In this document: in pieces, positions 16,820 through 24,918 of the stretch
Position numbering within the stretch: the stretch's first letter is position 1
Layout: every line of letters begins with the position of its first letter
Assembly (NCBI RefSeq): GCF_025567365.1
Contig: NZ_JAOQJG010000001.1
Location: forward strand, 434,001-498,000
DNA length: 64,000 nucleotides
Origin: Anaerostipes amylophilus
Lineage (GTDB): Bacteria; Bacillota; Clostridia; Lachnospirales; Lachnospiraceae
Direction of reading: 5' to 3'
Notes under the pieces: generated by a model
What the model saw: the letters and a program-made list of their open reading frames with translations, nothing else
The model's database searches: none
What the model was told of the DNA's origin: nothing
Made by a program: the position numbers and the translations under genes

Positions 16820-18058
16820 TCATTCTTCTTTAAAAAGGAACTCTTCTAAACCTATTTTAATCCTATCACCTTCATGTAACACACATTTACTGATCTTTCT
16901 CCCATTTATTTTAACTCCATTTGTGGAATTAAGATCCTCACAACAGATATTTTTTCCTTCTTTATAAAATCTAAGATGCCTTCTGCTGATTCCTGTACCT
17001 TCAATCTGATAGTCTGTACCTTCCATACAACTTCCTATAATAAATCCATTATCATTGATCACTATTTCTGTTAATTCATCATTCTTTGGAATAAGCCTTC
17101 CTATCGGCTGCTCCAGCAGTAAAACAGTTTTCTCATCATCTGCTAATAATGTTGTTTGATCATCCAATAATGTCGTATGCTCTTGTGCTTCATCATAAGA
17201 ATCCACATTTCGAATGTTATTTTGATCATTTTTCCACAATTTATAAAAACCATACACACCAAGGCACATCACACTAATTGAACAAAGAAGTCCTGCCAAA
17301 AACAAATAATAAAATCCATATTTAAAAATCTGAATTATGCAGTAGATCATTGTACTAAAACCACCTGCACATATCACTCCATAAAAAGTTTTCCATAATC
17401 TTTTTCTTACGATTTTTTCTTTGCTCTCATAATTATAATTCTTTTCATGATCTTCATTAATTTCCAATTCTCTATTCTGTTCTTTTTCTGTTATTTCTAA
17501 CATATTTTCTTTCTTCGACTGTTTTTCTCCCACTTTTTCTTTCGGCCGAATTTCCAAATAAGATTTCATCTGTTCTATATTTGGTTTCTCTTTCACAAGA
17601 AAACTATGAAACTCATAATAAAATCTCACTTTCCTCTTATCTTGTGTGGAAATGATTTCTATGCATTCCTCCAGAAAATTTCGAAGCTGTTCTAAAATAT
17701 TTTTTTCATATTCTGGAAGATAGCAAAGAACTGGATGATCTTCTTTATCAAGAAACAACAGTTCCAATTCCAATTTCAAATGATCCAGATTCAAAAGATA
17801 TGATTCTGTTTCTTCAAATGATTCTATCAGATAAGCAAAGAATAACTTTGGATCAAGCATATTGATTCTTTCTCTTAAAGTTGTGTAAATTCCCGTCTCG
17901 TAATAATAATATTCCTTACCATCCTGCATCCTAAATTCACATGGTAGAAGACATCTAAGTGTATGGCAGCGCAGAATATTTTTCTCATATGTAAGTTTTT
18001 GTCCTTTATCCACAACATAATAACTTGAAAAACCTTCCCTAATCCATTGCTCCTTCAA
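16820..18058 (-). CDS. DUF6382/FHA-domain protein of the tad locus
   Basis: This protein of about 412 residues has an N-terminal DUF6382-like region of about 180 residues (Y-Y-V-V-D-K-G and L-Y-L-E-I-R-P style core). A charged linker and two membrane helices (F-Y-G-V-I-C-A-G and F-Y-Y-L-F-L-A-G) follow, then a C-terminal FHA domain with G-T-G-I-S-R-R-H, N-S-T-N-G and N-G-R. FHA domains bind phosphothreonine, so a Ser/Thr kinase signal may reach the pilus machine. The TTG at 18058 is proposed as start because GGGGGTGG lies 7 nt upstream and the overlap with the TadE gene is then 20 bases; the longer frame from 18148 would overlap by 110. Confidence 0.75.
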   Translation of the reverse strand: MKEQWIREGFSSYYVVDKGQKLTYEKNILRCHTLRCLLPCEFRMQDGKEYYYYETGIYTTLRERINMLDPKLFFAYLIESFEETESYLLNLDHLKLELELLFLDKEDHPVLCYLPEYEKNILEQLRNFLEECIEIISTQDKRKVRFYYEFHSFLVKEKPNIEQMKSYLEIRPKEKVGEKQSKKENMLEITEKEQNRELEINEDHEKNYNYESKEKIVRKRLWKTFYGVICAGGFSTMIYCIIQIFKYGFYYLFLAGLLCSISVMCLGVYGFYKLWKNDQNNIRNVDSYDEAQEHTTLLDDQTTLLADDEKTVLLLEQPIGRLIPKNDELTEIVINDNGFIIGSCMEGTDYQIEGTGISRRHLRFYKEGKNICCEDLNSTNGVKINGRKISKCVLHEGDRIKIGLEEFLFKEE

Positions 18059-18563
18059 TTGTATTCCACCCCCTGATCTGCTCCATCTCAAAATCTCCCA
18101 ATGCGGCCAAACTTCCTTCATATTCAAATAATTGAATTCCAAACCCACTTAGAAATTGAAATGATATCACATTTGACTGCATCTTTACTTTCACTGATGT
18201 TTTTAATGATGTTGTAGAAACATTCACTGAGCCAGCTTTAGCCATAAACAAATGTTGCCTAATCTTTTCCTTGATTTCTTTTTGTGCCATTGTATCGCCA
18301 TTTTTATTAGAAGAAATGATATTACCTATGATCAGGTTCTGATTTAACTTGGCATAAGATATTTTCCCTGTATCATAATCAGCCCCTGTAATTCTTATAT
18401 CCGCTGCCTTCTGCAATGCTTCTTCCATAATTCCCTGTGTAATTCCACAGTTCATAAAATAAAACAGATAACTAAAAAACAACCATAACACCATAAGAAC
18501 AATGGGAATCAATGCACTTACTTCCACTGTCATGTATCCCCCCGTTTTCCGCATCTTTGACAT
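18039..18563 (-). CDS. TadE-like pseudopilin
   Basis: This 174-residue protein has the T-V-E-V-S-A-L-I-P-I-V-L motif, with Glu at position 5 of the processed pilin, followed by a hydrophobic helix. This is the TadE/prepilin signature cut by the A24 peptidase. The start at 18563 follows AAGGGGATG; a longer frame to 18626 lacks this. The rest is beta-rich and lacks cysteines of note. It overlaps both neighbours, a sign of a tightly packed operon. Confidence 0.75.
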   Translation of the reverse strand: MSKMRKTGGYMTVEVSALIPIVLMVLWLFFSYLFYFMNCGITQGIMEEALQKAADIRITGADYDTGKISYAKLNQNLIIGNIISSNKNGDTMAQKEIKEKIRQHLFMAKAGSVNVSTTSLKTSVKVKMQSNVISFQFLSGFGIQLFEYEGSLAALGDFEMEQIRGWNTIEGAMD

Positions 18564-19435
18564 GGCTTCATCCCCTTTAAAGTACTTAAATCCACTTGTT
18601 TCACGGTTCGTTTTAAACCACTGCATGACAAGTCTGTATGATATGATTCACCTTCTTTTGCAATATATACACACGAGACATTACTGCTTTGATGACGAGT
18701 ACATTTGCTGCATGCCTTATAATGTGTCTGCCCATTCTGATACTTTAAAACATCTTCATCTACTGAAATATCAAGTGCCAGATGCGTACAGGACAGATCT
18801 TTGTGATAAACAGCTTCGTGTGGCGTAATATAAACAAACCCTTCTTTTAATTCATCTCCCTTCGGTACATAACCCGTCATAGCTTTCTGCCTGATTTTTT
18901 GTTCAAATGTTACTGAATATGTTGATAAAAATGGCAGTTTTTTTCGAATATGATATTTGACTGCCACAATATATTCACCCTTTGATGTCAATGTCAACTT
19001 ACAAGCTGCTGCCGCTGCAGCACTTCCACCAATCAATGCTGAACGATCTAAAAATCTACGATTCACCGATGTCAGAAATGTCTCTTTTGCACTTAAAACA
19101 GTTAAATTTCCCCCAGTATTTCTTTTCTGCCGAATCTGGTATTCATTAACCGCAGCTCTTTTTGCAGCTTCACAGACTCCATGTGCAATCTGCTGATGGA
19201 TCATAAAAATCTCACCTGCACTTGCCAGCATAATAAGTACGATCAAAAAAATTGGTACGATCAAAGTCGCCTCCAATGTCATTGCTCCTTCTTCTGACCT
19301 AAATAATTTCAACATGAAAAACTTTGAGGCAGAGAAAGATGCTCTCTTGGATTTTTTTGTATCTGTTATATTATTAATTTTTTTATCATTTTGAACCAAC
19401 TTATTTTTTGAGAAATGTTTTTGACAAGAGAACAT
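18530..19435 (-). CDS. TadE-like pseudopilin with duplicated Cys-rich C-terminal module
   Basis: This 301-residue protein has a long basic N-terminal leader of about 50 residues. The prepilin motif follows (E-E-G-A-M-T-L-E-A-T-L-I-V-P-I, Glu at +5), then the hydrophobic helix and an extracellular domain. The last 100 residues hold two copies of Y-H-x-D-L-S-C-x-x-L followed by C-x-x-C (Y-K-A-C-S-K-C and P-C-Q-R-C). This Cys/His module occurs at the ends of secreted Firmicute proteins and could bind metal. AAGGGGG precedes the ATG. Confidence 0.75.
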   Translation of the reverse strand: MFSCQKHFSKNKLVQNDKKINNITDTKKSKRASFSASKFFMLKLFRSEEGAMTLEATLIVPIFLIVLIMLASAGEIFMIHQQIAHGVCEAAKRAAVNEYQIRQKRNTGGNLTVLSAKETFLTSVNRRFLDRSALIGGSAAAAAACKLTLTSKGEYIVAVKYHIRKKLPFLSTYSVTFEQKIRQKAMTGYVPKGDELKEGFVYITPHEAVYHKDLSCTHLALDISVDEDVLKYQNGQTHYKACSKCTRHQSSNVSCVYIAKEGESYHTDLSCSGLKRTVKQVDLSTLKGMKPCQRCGKRGDT

Positions 19436-19461
19436 CTTTCTCTGCCCCCTTTCTTTTTATT

Positions 19462-20937
19462 TTAATAGGTTGTAAAACGTGATAACTTTAAATCTGTATA
19501 AGGTGCAAATGGCAAAGTCATGCCTCCAAAGCCCAATTTTTTAAGCTTTAGATTCTGTGTTATTTTATAAGATGAAATACACTGATCCATCTTAAAATCT
19601 GGAACTTTTCTTTTTATATTTTGTTCCATCATATCCATCATACGAAAATATTTTTGTCGTTTATCTTTCTGCATGATCAACAGCAATAAAAGATAATCTT
19701 CATATTTCATTCCCTGCTTTGCTGGTTTCTGTTTGCAATTTAATGTTGCCAGTCCTGAAAATGACAATTGCCAGTCTGAAACAGTTTTTACGATCGGCAC
19801 CTTTTTACCTTCTGCAAGATTCCTCACATCAATTACAGATTCTCCATAAGCTAATGCAATAAGCAGAAGATTCTTGGCAACTGCAACAACTGGGGGAAAT
19901 CCAGTAATGCCAAGAACAGAAGCTGCAAGCAGTGTAGCTTCTTTCTCCTTTACAGGATCTTGATACACACAAGCTGCATTCGTTAAAAATCTAAGTGCGA
20001 TCATCTTCCAGAACACTGCCCCAAGATTTTCTTTTTCTGAATCTTTTCCAGCGATCAGATATTCTATCTCATATTTTGTCCCTTCTTTTTTTGATGTATC
20101 TGTTAGACAATGAAAATATTTTTGTGCATAAAATATAACCGGTAATTCGCTTGTAAATGAATCCGCTGACGATGTTTCTTTTAACTTGTCCATCTCTTTT
20201 TCCATCGTTTTTCGGTTCATAAAATCCCATATTTTCTGCTTTGTTGTATCCTTTTTGCCATAAACAATATCAATTGGAAGATCTGATACTTTTTTCTTTC
20301 CCATAACTAATGAGACGGATCCTTCTTTTAATAATTTCATAAAACCTTTTCTTGGATCTTTTTTTGCAGATGGCTTTATTTGTTCATTGTCTTTTTTATC
20401 TGATTTCTTGGTATTTTCTCTGTCCTCCTGCTGCTTTTGTGCTTCTTTTTCATCCTTACTGATCTGTCCTTTGATATCTGTGATTTGCTTTTGAAGATCC
20501 GTGCTTGTCCTTATATTATTTGTCCACGTCTTCAAAAGATCACTTCCTATCTCATACTTCATCTGCTGCCTGATCTGGTACTTTAAAACTTCTCCCTTTT
20601 GTGCTGTCAGATTCACTTCATCGGATAATTTTGTATTTCCTGTCTGAAACAAAAATGAATCTTCGGAATTATCAAGACTTTCTTTCATCCGATCAGCAAA
20701 ATCAGTTTCTAATTTCTTTTTGTATCTTGGATCCATAGCATAAATATGATACATATCTGCAAGTTCCTTCTGGTAATTTCCCTTTGTATGAGAAAATCCA
20801 GACATATAAACAGCCATTGCTTTTCCCTTCGCTGTATATATATAAATACCCTCTGCACACACACTGATCAAAAGCAGAAATATAAGAAACAACATTGCCA
20901 AAAATGCACTCATACTGCCACGTTCATCCCTGATCAT
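19462..20937 (-). CDS. DUF5702-type large tad-locus protein (TadG-like)
   Basis: This 491-residue protein begins D-E-R-G-S-M-S-A-F-L-A-M-L-F, a TadG/DUF5702 N-terminus with one membrane helix (residues 10-30). A large extracytoplasmic part follows, rich in Lys/Glu coiled segments (residues 140-190). One hydrophobic patch near residues 355-375 may be a second helix. It overlaps the flp gene by 4 bases. Proteins of this kind are a regular part of tad loci in Lachnospiraceae; their role in the pilus is unknown. Confidence 0.7.
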   Translation of the reverse strand: MIRDERGSMSAFLAMLFLIFLLLISVCAEGIYIYTAKGKAMAVYMSGFSHTKGNYQKELADMYHIYAMDPRYKKKLETDFADRMKESLDNSEDSFLFQTGNTKLSDEVNLTAQKGEVLKYQIRQQMKYEIGSDLLKTWTNNIRTSTDLQKQITDIKGQISKDEKEAQKQQEDRENTKKSDKKDNEQIKPSAKKDPRKGFMKLLKEGSVSLVMGKKKVSDLPIDIVYGKKDTTKQKIWDFMNRKTMEKEMDKLKETSSADSFTSELPVIFYAQKYFHCLTDTSKKEGTKYEIEYLIAGKDSEKENLGAVFWKMIALRFLTNAACVYQDPVKEKEATLLAASVLGITGFPPVVAVAKNLLLIALAYGESVIDVRNLAEGKKVPIVKTVSDWQLSFSGLATLNCKQKPAKQGMKYEDYLLLLLIMQKDKRQKYFRMMDMMEQNIKRKVPDFKMDQCISSYKITQNLKLKKLGFGGMTLPFAPYTDLKLSRFTTY

Positions 20938-21107
20938 TTTATTTTTCCTGTTTTGGAGGTGATCGTCTTGAAAATATTATTTACTACCTTTGTGATCTGT
21001 GTCTGAAAGATGATAACCAAACCGATCAAAACTACAATGATCAAAATCACTTCCACAACACCCATTCCTGATTCATCTTTTGCAAAATGCCTAAAAAAAT
21101 TTCTCAT
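20934..21107 (-). CDS. Flp-type IVb major pilin
   Basis: This 57-residue prepilin has a short basic leader (M-R-N-F-F-R-H-F-A-K-D-E-S-G). Cleavage after Gly is followed by M-G-V-V-E-V-I-L-I-I-V, with Glu at position 5 and a hydrophobic helix. This is the size and form of Flp/Flp1 pilins polymerised by the Tad machine. The start at 21107 has GGGAGGCGG 5 nt upstream. It overlaps the DUF5702 gene by 4 bases. Expression may be blocked or polar because tadA upstream is interrupted. Confidence 0.88.
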   Translation of the reverse strand: MRNFFRHFAKDESGMGVVEVILIIVVLIGLVIIFQTQITKVVNNIFKTITSKTGKIK

Positions 21108-21128
21108 ATGTACCGCCTCCCTCATATT

Positions 21129-22466
21129 TTATGAAAATTGTGACAACGCTGGAAACATCAGTAATATTAATATGACCACCAACATGATCATCATCGGAGC
21201 AAGAAGTTTTGTACTCGCTTCTTCGCCTTTTCTTTTTGCCTGTTCCTTTCTTTGAAAAAATGCTTCTTCTTCCTCTTCTTTTAATCTGAAAAACAGATCT
21301 GTGGATCCTCTTGTAATACTTTGTACAAGAAGAACAGAAAGCTTCTGATAAGAAGGGACCCCAATCTTTTGTCCCATATCGGCAAACGCTTTCGTCTGAG
21401 GAACTCCAAATGAAATCTCCCTGCATGTTTTTTTCATCTGTTCATATACAAAAATCTTTCCTTTATTCCCTCTCATTTGTTCTTTCTCATACTCCGCAGT
21501 CACAGCTTCAAGTGCAGATGTCACACTCATTCCTGTTCCAAGAAACAACATCAATTGTGTAATGATCTGAGGATACTCCTGTACAGACTGATCTCTGGTC
21601 TGAAGCTTTTGTTCCTTATACTTTTCATTCTCGTGGTACCAAAGAAACACAATTACTGCAATTCCAAGAAATAATATTGCAGGAATCTGACTTTCATTAT
21701 CCGCAGGCAAAAGCCTTCCCTGCCGGATCACATCTGGAAGATAAAACTGCTCCTTTGTAATATATTTTTCTTCCAATTTCTTAAGATCTGCAATAATCTT
21801 TTGTTTCTCTGATACTCTCTTTCCTGAATTTCCAGGAACCACACACACTGGTATCTTCAAGATTCGTACCTCTCCCTGACATTCCATTCTGGCATTAAGA
21901 TTTACAATATAATCTTTTTTTACATTTTTCGAAAATACATTACCTTCTTCATCGATAACTGCCGGATCATCACTCTGCCATTGCACCGTGATGTTTTCAC
22001 CCTGTATCTTCGATGGCATTTCCAGATGTTTTGATACTTCATTAATTGATTTATTTTTTGCCACAAGGTGTTCTTTTAAGTATTTTTCACCTCTGTCTAA
22101 TGCATCTGTGATCTGGCTTTTTGTATAACCTTTCGGCCGGATTGTCAATGAGTAAATATCATCGTCCTTTTTTGTTTTGATACGAATCTGTTTCTCTGTA
22201 GTTTTCCCTCCCGTCTCATCTCTTGTGATCAGAATTCTCCTATCCTGACTCAAATACATTACTATTGTCAGAAGGAGTATCATAAGAAAAATTGCTGTCG
22301 CTACCACAACGATCTTTACCTGTTCATACAGACTTTCCATTACTTTTTCTTCTAATTGTTTCTTTGTCCCTGTAAAACACGCTTCAATCTCTGTTTTTCT
22401 TCTTTCTCTTATTTCTTTTGGAAGTCTTTCCGCTATATATCTGATCCATCTAAACTTCAATTTCAA
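21129..22466 (-). CDS. tadC: Tad pilus platform protein TadC with extracellular Ig-like insert
   Basis: This is a 445-residue inner-membrane platform protein. The C-terminal part (residues 290-445) is the type II secretion F domain (S-A-L-E-A-V-T-A-E-Y, Q-S-I-T-R-G-S-T-D-L) with terminal helices. Before it, between a helix at about 50-72 and one at about 270-290, lie about 200 extracytoplasmic residues. These include V-Q-W-Q-S-D-D-P-A-V-I-D, typical of atypical bacterial Ig-like domains. Classical TadC is about 320 residues, so this is an enlarged form. It overlaps tadB by 17 bases. Confidence 0.8.
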   Translation of the reverse strand: MKLKFRWIRYIAERLPKEIRERRKTEIEACFTGTKKQLEEKVMESLYEQVKIVVVATAIFLMILLLTIVMYLSQDRRILITRDETGGKTTEKQIRIKTKKDDDIYSLTIRPKGYTKSQITDALDRGEKYLKEHLVAKNKSINEVSKHLEMPSKIQGENITVQWQSDDPAVIDEEGNVFSKNVKKDYIVNLNARMECQGEVRILKIPVCVVPGNSGKRVSEKQKIIADLKKLEEKYITKEQFYLPDVIRQGRLLPADNESQIPAILFLGIAVIVFLWYHENEKYKEQKLQTRDQSVQEYPQIITQLMLFLGTGMSVTSALEAVTAEYEKEQMRGNKGKIFVYEQMKKTCREISFGVPQTKAFADMGQKIGVPSYQKLSVLLVQSITRGSTDLFFRLKEEEEEAFFQRKEQAKRKGEEASTKLLAPMMIMLVVILILLMFPALSQFS

Positions 22467-23217
22467 TCACCCTCTCTGCCCATGAATCTGCAATCCACAG
22501 ACAAATCAAAGAAATCGTTACAACGATCATTCCTGCAAAGCTTTTATACAGTATGTCAAAATATCCAGGATTTGCTGTCCTTACATAGAAGAGAATAAAG
22601 TAAGGCATCATCGTCATGATCCTTTTTTCCATTTGCTTTGCCGCTGTCATTGTTTCAATTTCTTCTTTTATCTGAATTGTCTGGCTTAAATGTTCTATCG
22701 TATTCGTTGTAATCTCAATCAGGTTTCCACCACTTCTTTTGGCAATCGATACAATCTGTGCAAACTGATATAATTCTTCTAAATCTACTCGTTCTGCCAT
22801 ATCAAGAAACAACTTGTCCACAGGTTCATTTATTTTTAAATGATTTATCAACAAATGAAGTTCTTTTGCCAACATACTGTTCTCCTGATACATTAAAAGA
22901 TCATTCTTTGCTGTCTTTAATGAATTCTCAATCGAATACCCTGCAGATAAACTGTTTCCGATCGACAACATCATTTCTCGAAATTCTTTCCGCAAAATTT
23001 CTTTCTTTTTATATTCTCGCCTTGTTCTCTGCCGCCTCATCCATAAAAACAGAAATGGACTTAAGAAGATCATACATACGATACGGTTATAAAACAGCCA
23101 TGTGATCATTCCAATATAAAGGATTCCTGTGATCAGATCTTTTTTTTCATTCTTCCATAGGCTGATCTCTTGCTTTAAAATACTCCATAAGTTTCTGATA
23201 TGTTTCATATTGGCCAT
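22450..23217 (-). CDS. tadB: Tad pilus platform protein TadB
   Basis: This 255-residue type II secretion F-domain protein has membrane helices near residues 30-60, 210 and 235. The conserved L-S-A-G-Y-S-I-E-N-S-L and A-K-R-S-G-G-N-L-I-E-I motifs are present. It overlaps the end of the tadA fragment by 71 bases if started at 23217; a start at 23208 is also possible. With TadC it should anchor the TadA ATPase. Because tadA is split just upstream, it may be transcribed only from a promoter inside or at the edge of the element, if at all. Confidence 0.85.
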   Translation of the reverse strand: MANMKHIRNLWSILKQEISLWKNEKKDLITGILYIGMITWLFYNRIVCMIFLSPFLFLWMRRQRTRREYKKKEILRKEFREMMLSIGNSLSAGYSIENSLKTAKNDLLMYQENSMLAKELHLLINHLKINEPVDKLFLDMAERVDLEELYQFAQIVSIAKRSGGNLIEITTNTIEHLSQTIQIKEEIETMTAAKQMEKRIMTMMPYFILFYVRTANPGYFDILYKSFAGMIVVTISLICLWIADSWAERVIEIEV

Positions 23218-23536
23218 ACTCCTTTAATTTTCTTCTATTGACCAGTTCTCCCTTCATCTGCATCTGATCTTCATCATCAAGTTCAAACAATTGATGAACC
23301 GCTATCTGTCCTGTTGTCATTCCCGTAATTTCTGAAATCTCCAGTAATCTTCGACTTCCATCATAGCTTCTTCCAAGATGAATGATCACATCAATTGCTG
23401 AGGCCATCTGCCCCCTGATCGCTTCAACTGGCATATCAACTCCCATTAAAACCATCGTTTCGATTCGCTTCAACATATCTTTACTGCTGTTTGCATGCCC
23501 TGTTGAAATACTTCCATCATGTCCTGTATTCAGTGC
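23147..23536 (-). pseudogene. tadA: 3' part of tadA/cpaF, separated from its 5' part by a 19.5-kb element
   Basis: The minus strand encodes the C-terminal third of a CpaF/TadA secretion ATPase: A-L-N-T-G-H-D-G-S, S-T-G-H-A-N-S, then about 110 residues (I-E-T-M-V-L-M-G, S-R-R-L-L-E-I-S-E-I). The Walker and Asp boxes are missing; they are at 42982-43845. Upstream of the junction the frame runs seven codons into element DNA and meets TAG. An ATG at 23476 could start a 109-residue fragment, but it would have no ATPase activity. The frame rejoins the 5' part exactly if the element is removed at the shared GC. Confidence 0.93.
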
Positions 23537-23549
23537 CTTTATATGGACT
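23535..23549 (+). repeat. Left end of the element: crossover GC plus terminal inverted repeat
   Basis: GC (23535-23536), then CT, then TTATATGGACT (23539-23549). It pairs with the right end, matching 10 of 11 bases in inverted orientation at identical distance from the GC. Confidence 0.75.
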
Positions 23550-23633
23550 CCCTATGTTCCCATCATGCAGAAATACAATATCTGTACTTAATATACACTG
23601 TATATAACGTTATTATCTTGCCATTTCACAGTT

Positions 23634-23668
23634 GCAAAAAGAAAAGAGAGCCTTTCACAGCCCTCTTT
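23634..23668 (-). terminator. Terminator of the recombinase operon
   Basis: On the minus strand AAAGAG and CTCTTT close a hairpin followed by TTCTTTTT, 14 bases after the stop at 23682. It would also limit read-through from the element into tadA and tadB. Confidence 0.6.
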
Positions 23669-23681
23669 CATATTGACTTTA

Positions 23682-23978
23682 TCATTCATTTGTCATACTC
23701 AACAGTTTGGCAACCAATGTCTCTAAACTTTTTCCCAAAAATGGGACAAAGTCTGGTATTGCACCAAATGCCATCCCAATTATTATCATTCGACCACATT
23801 CTCTTGCAGATTCCAAAGCAAATCCATAACTCAAAATACCTGTCAGAATAAATATAATTGATAAAAAGTAAAGCAAAATATTTCCCAATATCATCGGAAT
23901 TTTTAATAACCAGTGAATCAATGTCATTACTGCAAGAATTAAATATAAAAACACTTTTATTATGCACTTAACCAACAT
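23682..23978 (-). CDS. Small membrane protein, CD1845-like
   Basis: This 98-residue protein has two or three hydrophobic segments (residues 5-25, 30-55, 65-85) and an N-terminal Lys-rich start. GGGAGGG lies 7 nt before the ATG. Pattern and size resemble the CD1845-family membrane proteins carried by Clostridia conjugative transposons, but similarity is only by eye. It is the last gene of the tyrosine-recombinase run, next to the element end. Confidence 0.5.
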   Translation of the reverse strand: MLVKCIIKVFLYLILAVMTLIHWLLKIPMILGNILLYFLSIIFILTGILSYGFALESARECGRMIIIGMAFGAIPDFVPFLGKSLETLVAKLLSMTNE

Positions 23979-24006
23979 TTTTAATCCCTCCCTTTTTTAT
24001 CTTTCC

Positions 24007-24098
24007 GGACAGCAAGAATCTTGCCATCCGGACTTCCATTTTTTTGCTATCCAGACTTCCACTTTTTTGCTATCCGGGCTGCAAAATTCTTGCTATCC
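24007..24098. repeat. Four tandem 23-bp imperfect repeats
   Basis: Units lie at 24007-24029, 24030-24052, 24053-24075 and 24076-24098, all exactly 23 bp and ending in TTGCNATCC on the plus strand. The first and last units are also internally symmetric (GCAAGA / TCTTGC type). They sit between the tnpV stop and the membrane-protein gene. Since 23 is not a multiple of 3 they are not protein repeats; a recombinase or accessory-factor binding array is one reading. Confidence 0.85.
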
Positions 24099-24109
24099 AA
24101 TACAGTTCA

Positions 24110-24490
24110 TTATCCTTTCGTGTATATCATTTCCGTCAAAATCATCTCTTCTGCATCATGACAAAGGGTATTCATCCTCCTTGTCCATTCCATGTTGTCC
24201 TGCCTTTTTAATTTCTCTGTAATTCCTTGTTTCTCCATCATCAGTTTTACTAATTGTTCTTCTCTATCCCTTGCTTCTGCATCAATCTGATTCAAATGCT
24301 CGACAAGTTTTCCTTGTAACAACAATATTTGATATTTTGCCTTTCTGTGTTCCTGTAAATAGCTTTTACGAAGCATCCCATATTTCCCATAAGTTGGTTC
24401 GATATCTGTAAGTGCCAATTCTGGCAAATAATAATCACCACATAACATATAAGTAAGTCCATTTTTCTCATCATAAATTTCGTTCTGCAT
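24110..24490 (-). CDS. TnpV-family transposon protein
   Basis: This 126-residue protein has the family pattern: I-Y-D-E-K-N-G-L-T-Y, G-D-Y-Y-L-P-E-L, a Y-G-K-Y-G-M-L-R-K-S-Y-L helix, and the end W-T-R-R-M-N-T-L-x-x-x-A-E-E-M-I-L-T-E-M-I-Y. TnpV is found in Tn4451-type and related Clostridia elements; its function is unknown. AAGGAGAA precedes the ATG. It follows the DUF6262 gene by 20 bases. Confidence 0.85.
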   Translation of the reverse strand: MQNEIYDEKNGLTYMLCGDYYLPELALTDIEPTYGKYGMLRKSYLQEHRKAKYQILLLQGKLVEHLNQIDAEARDREEQLVKLMMEKQGITEKLKRQDNMEWTRRMNTLCHDAEEMILTEMIYTKG

Positions 24491-24510
24491 AAAATATTCT
24501 CCTTTTCTTC

Positions 24511-24918
24511 CTATAATTGGTCGTACATCTTCAACAGTGTTCCCTTTTTCATTTGACTATATTTCACCTGTAATTCTTCATATTTTTTCTGAAGACTTTC
24601 ATATTCGTTTTTCGGAACACTATCGGATAATTTCTGTTCTAAACTCTTAATCCGTGCTTCCTGTGCTTTTGCAATAGCATCACTTTTAGGATTTCGCAAT
24701 ATCATTCCCTGTTGTTTTTCCTTCAATTCCATCATGACCTGTTTCACATTCGGATTATTATAGAAAAAACCTCTGGAAAGTCCTGTTAGTTTTGTAAGTT
24801 CAGCAACTGAAATTTTTATATTTTTTCTATACATTGTTTCAATAGCTGTTATTGCTGTTTCCGTCATTTCCGCACTTTTTTCTTTTGCCAGTGCTACCAT
24901 TTTATCGTGTTTCTGCAT
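24511..24918 (-). CDS. TnpC/DUF6262-like accessory transposition protein
   Basis: This 135-residue protein has an N-terminal helical region with a helix-turn-helix-like segment (I-S-V-A-E-L-T-K-L-T-G-L-S-R-G-F-F-Y) and a C-terminal coiled coil (residues 85-130). Size, composition and position after recombinase genes match Tn554 TnpC and the DUF6262 family, which modulate orientation and efficiency of Tn554 transposition. It overlaps the upstream recombinase by 17 bases. Confidence 0.8.
   Translation of the reverse strand: MQKHDKMVALAKEKSAEMTETAITAIETMYRKNIKISVAELTKLTGLSRGFFYNNPNVKQVMMELKEKQQGMILRNPKSDAIAKAQEARIKSLEQKLSDSVPKNEYESLQKKYEELQVKYSQMKKGTLLKMYDQL

Noticed and set aside
23686..23967. 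Second minus-strand frame inside the small membrane protein gene
   Set aside because: The alternative frame is Asn/Ile-rich without hydrophobic pattern; GGGAGGG fits the frame starting at 23978.
24007..24098. CRISPR-like array
   Set aside because: The repeats are contiguous 23-bp tandem units without spacers, and there are no cas genes.
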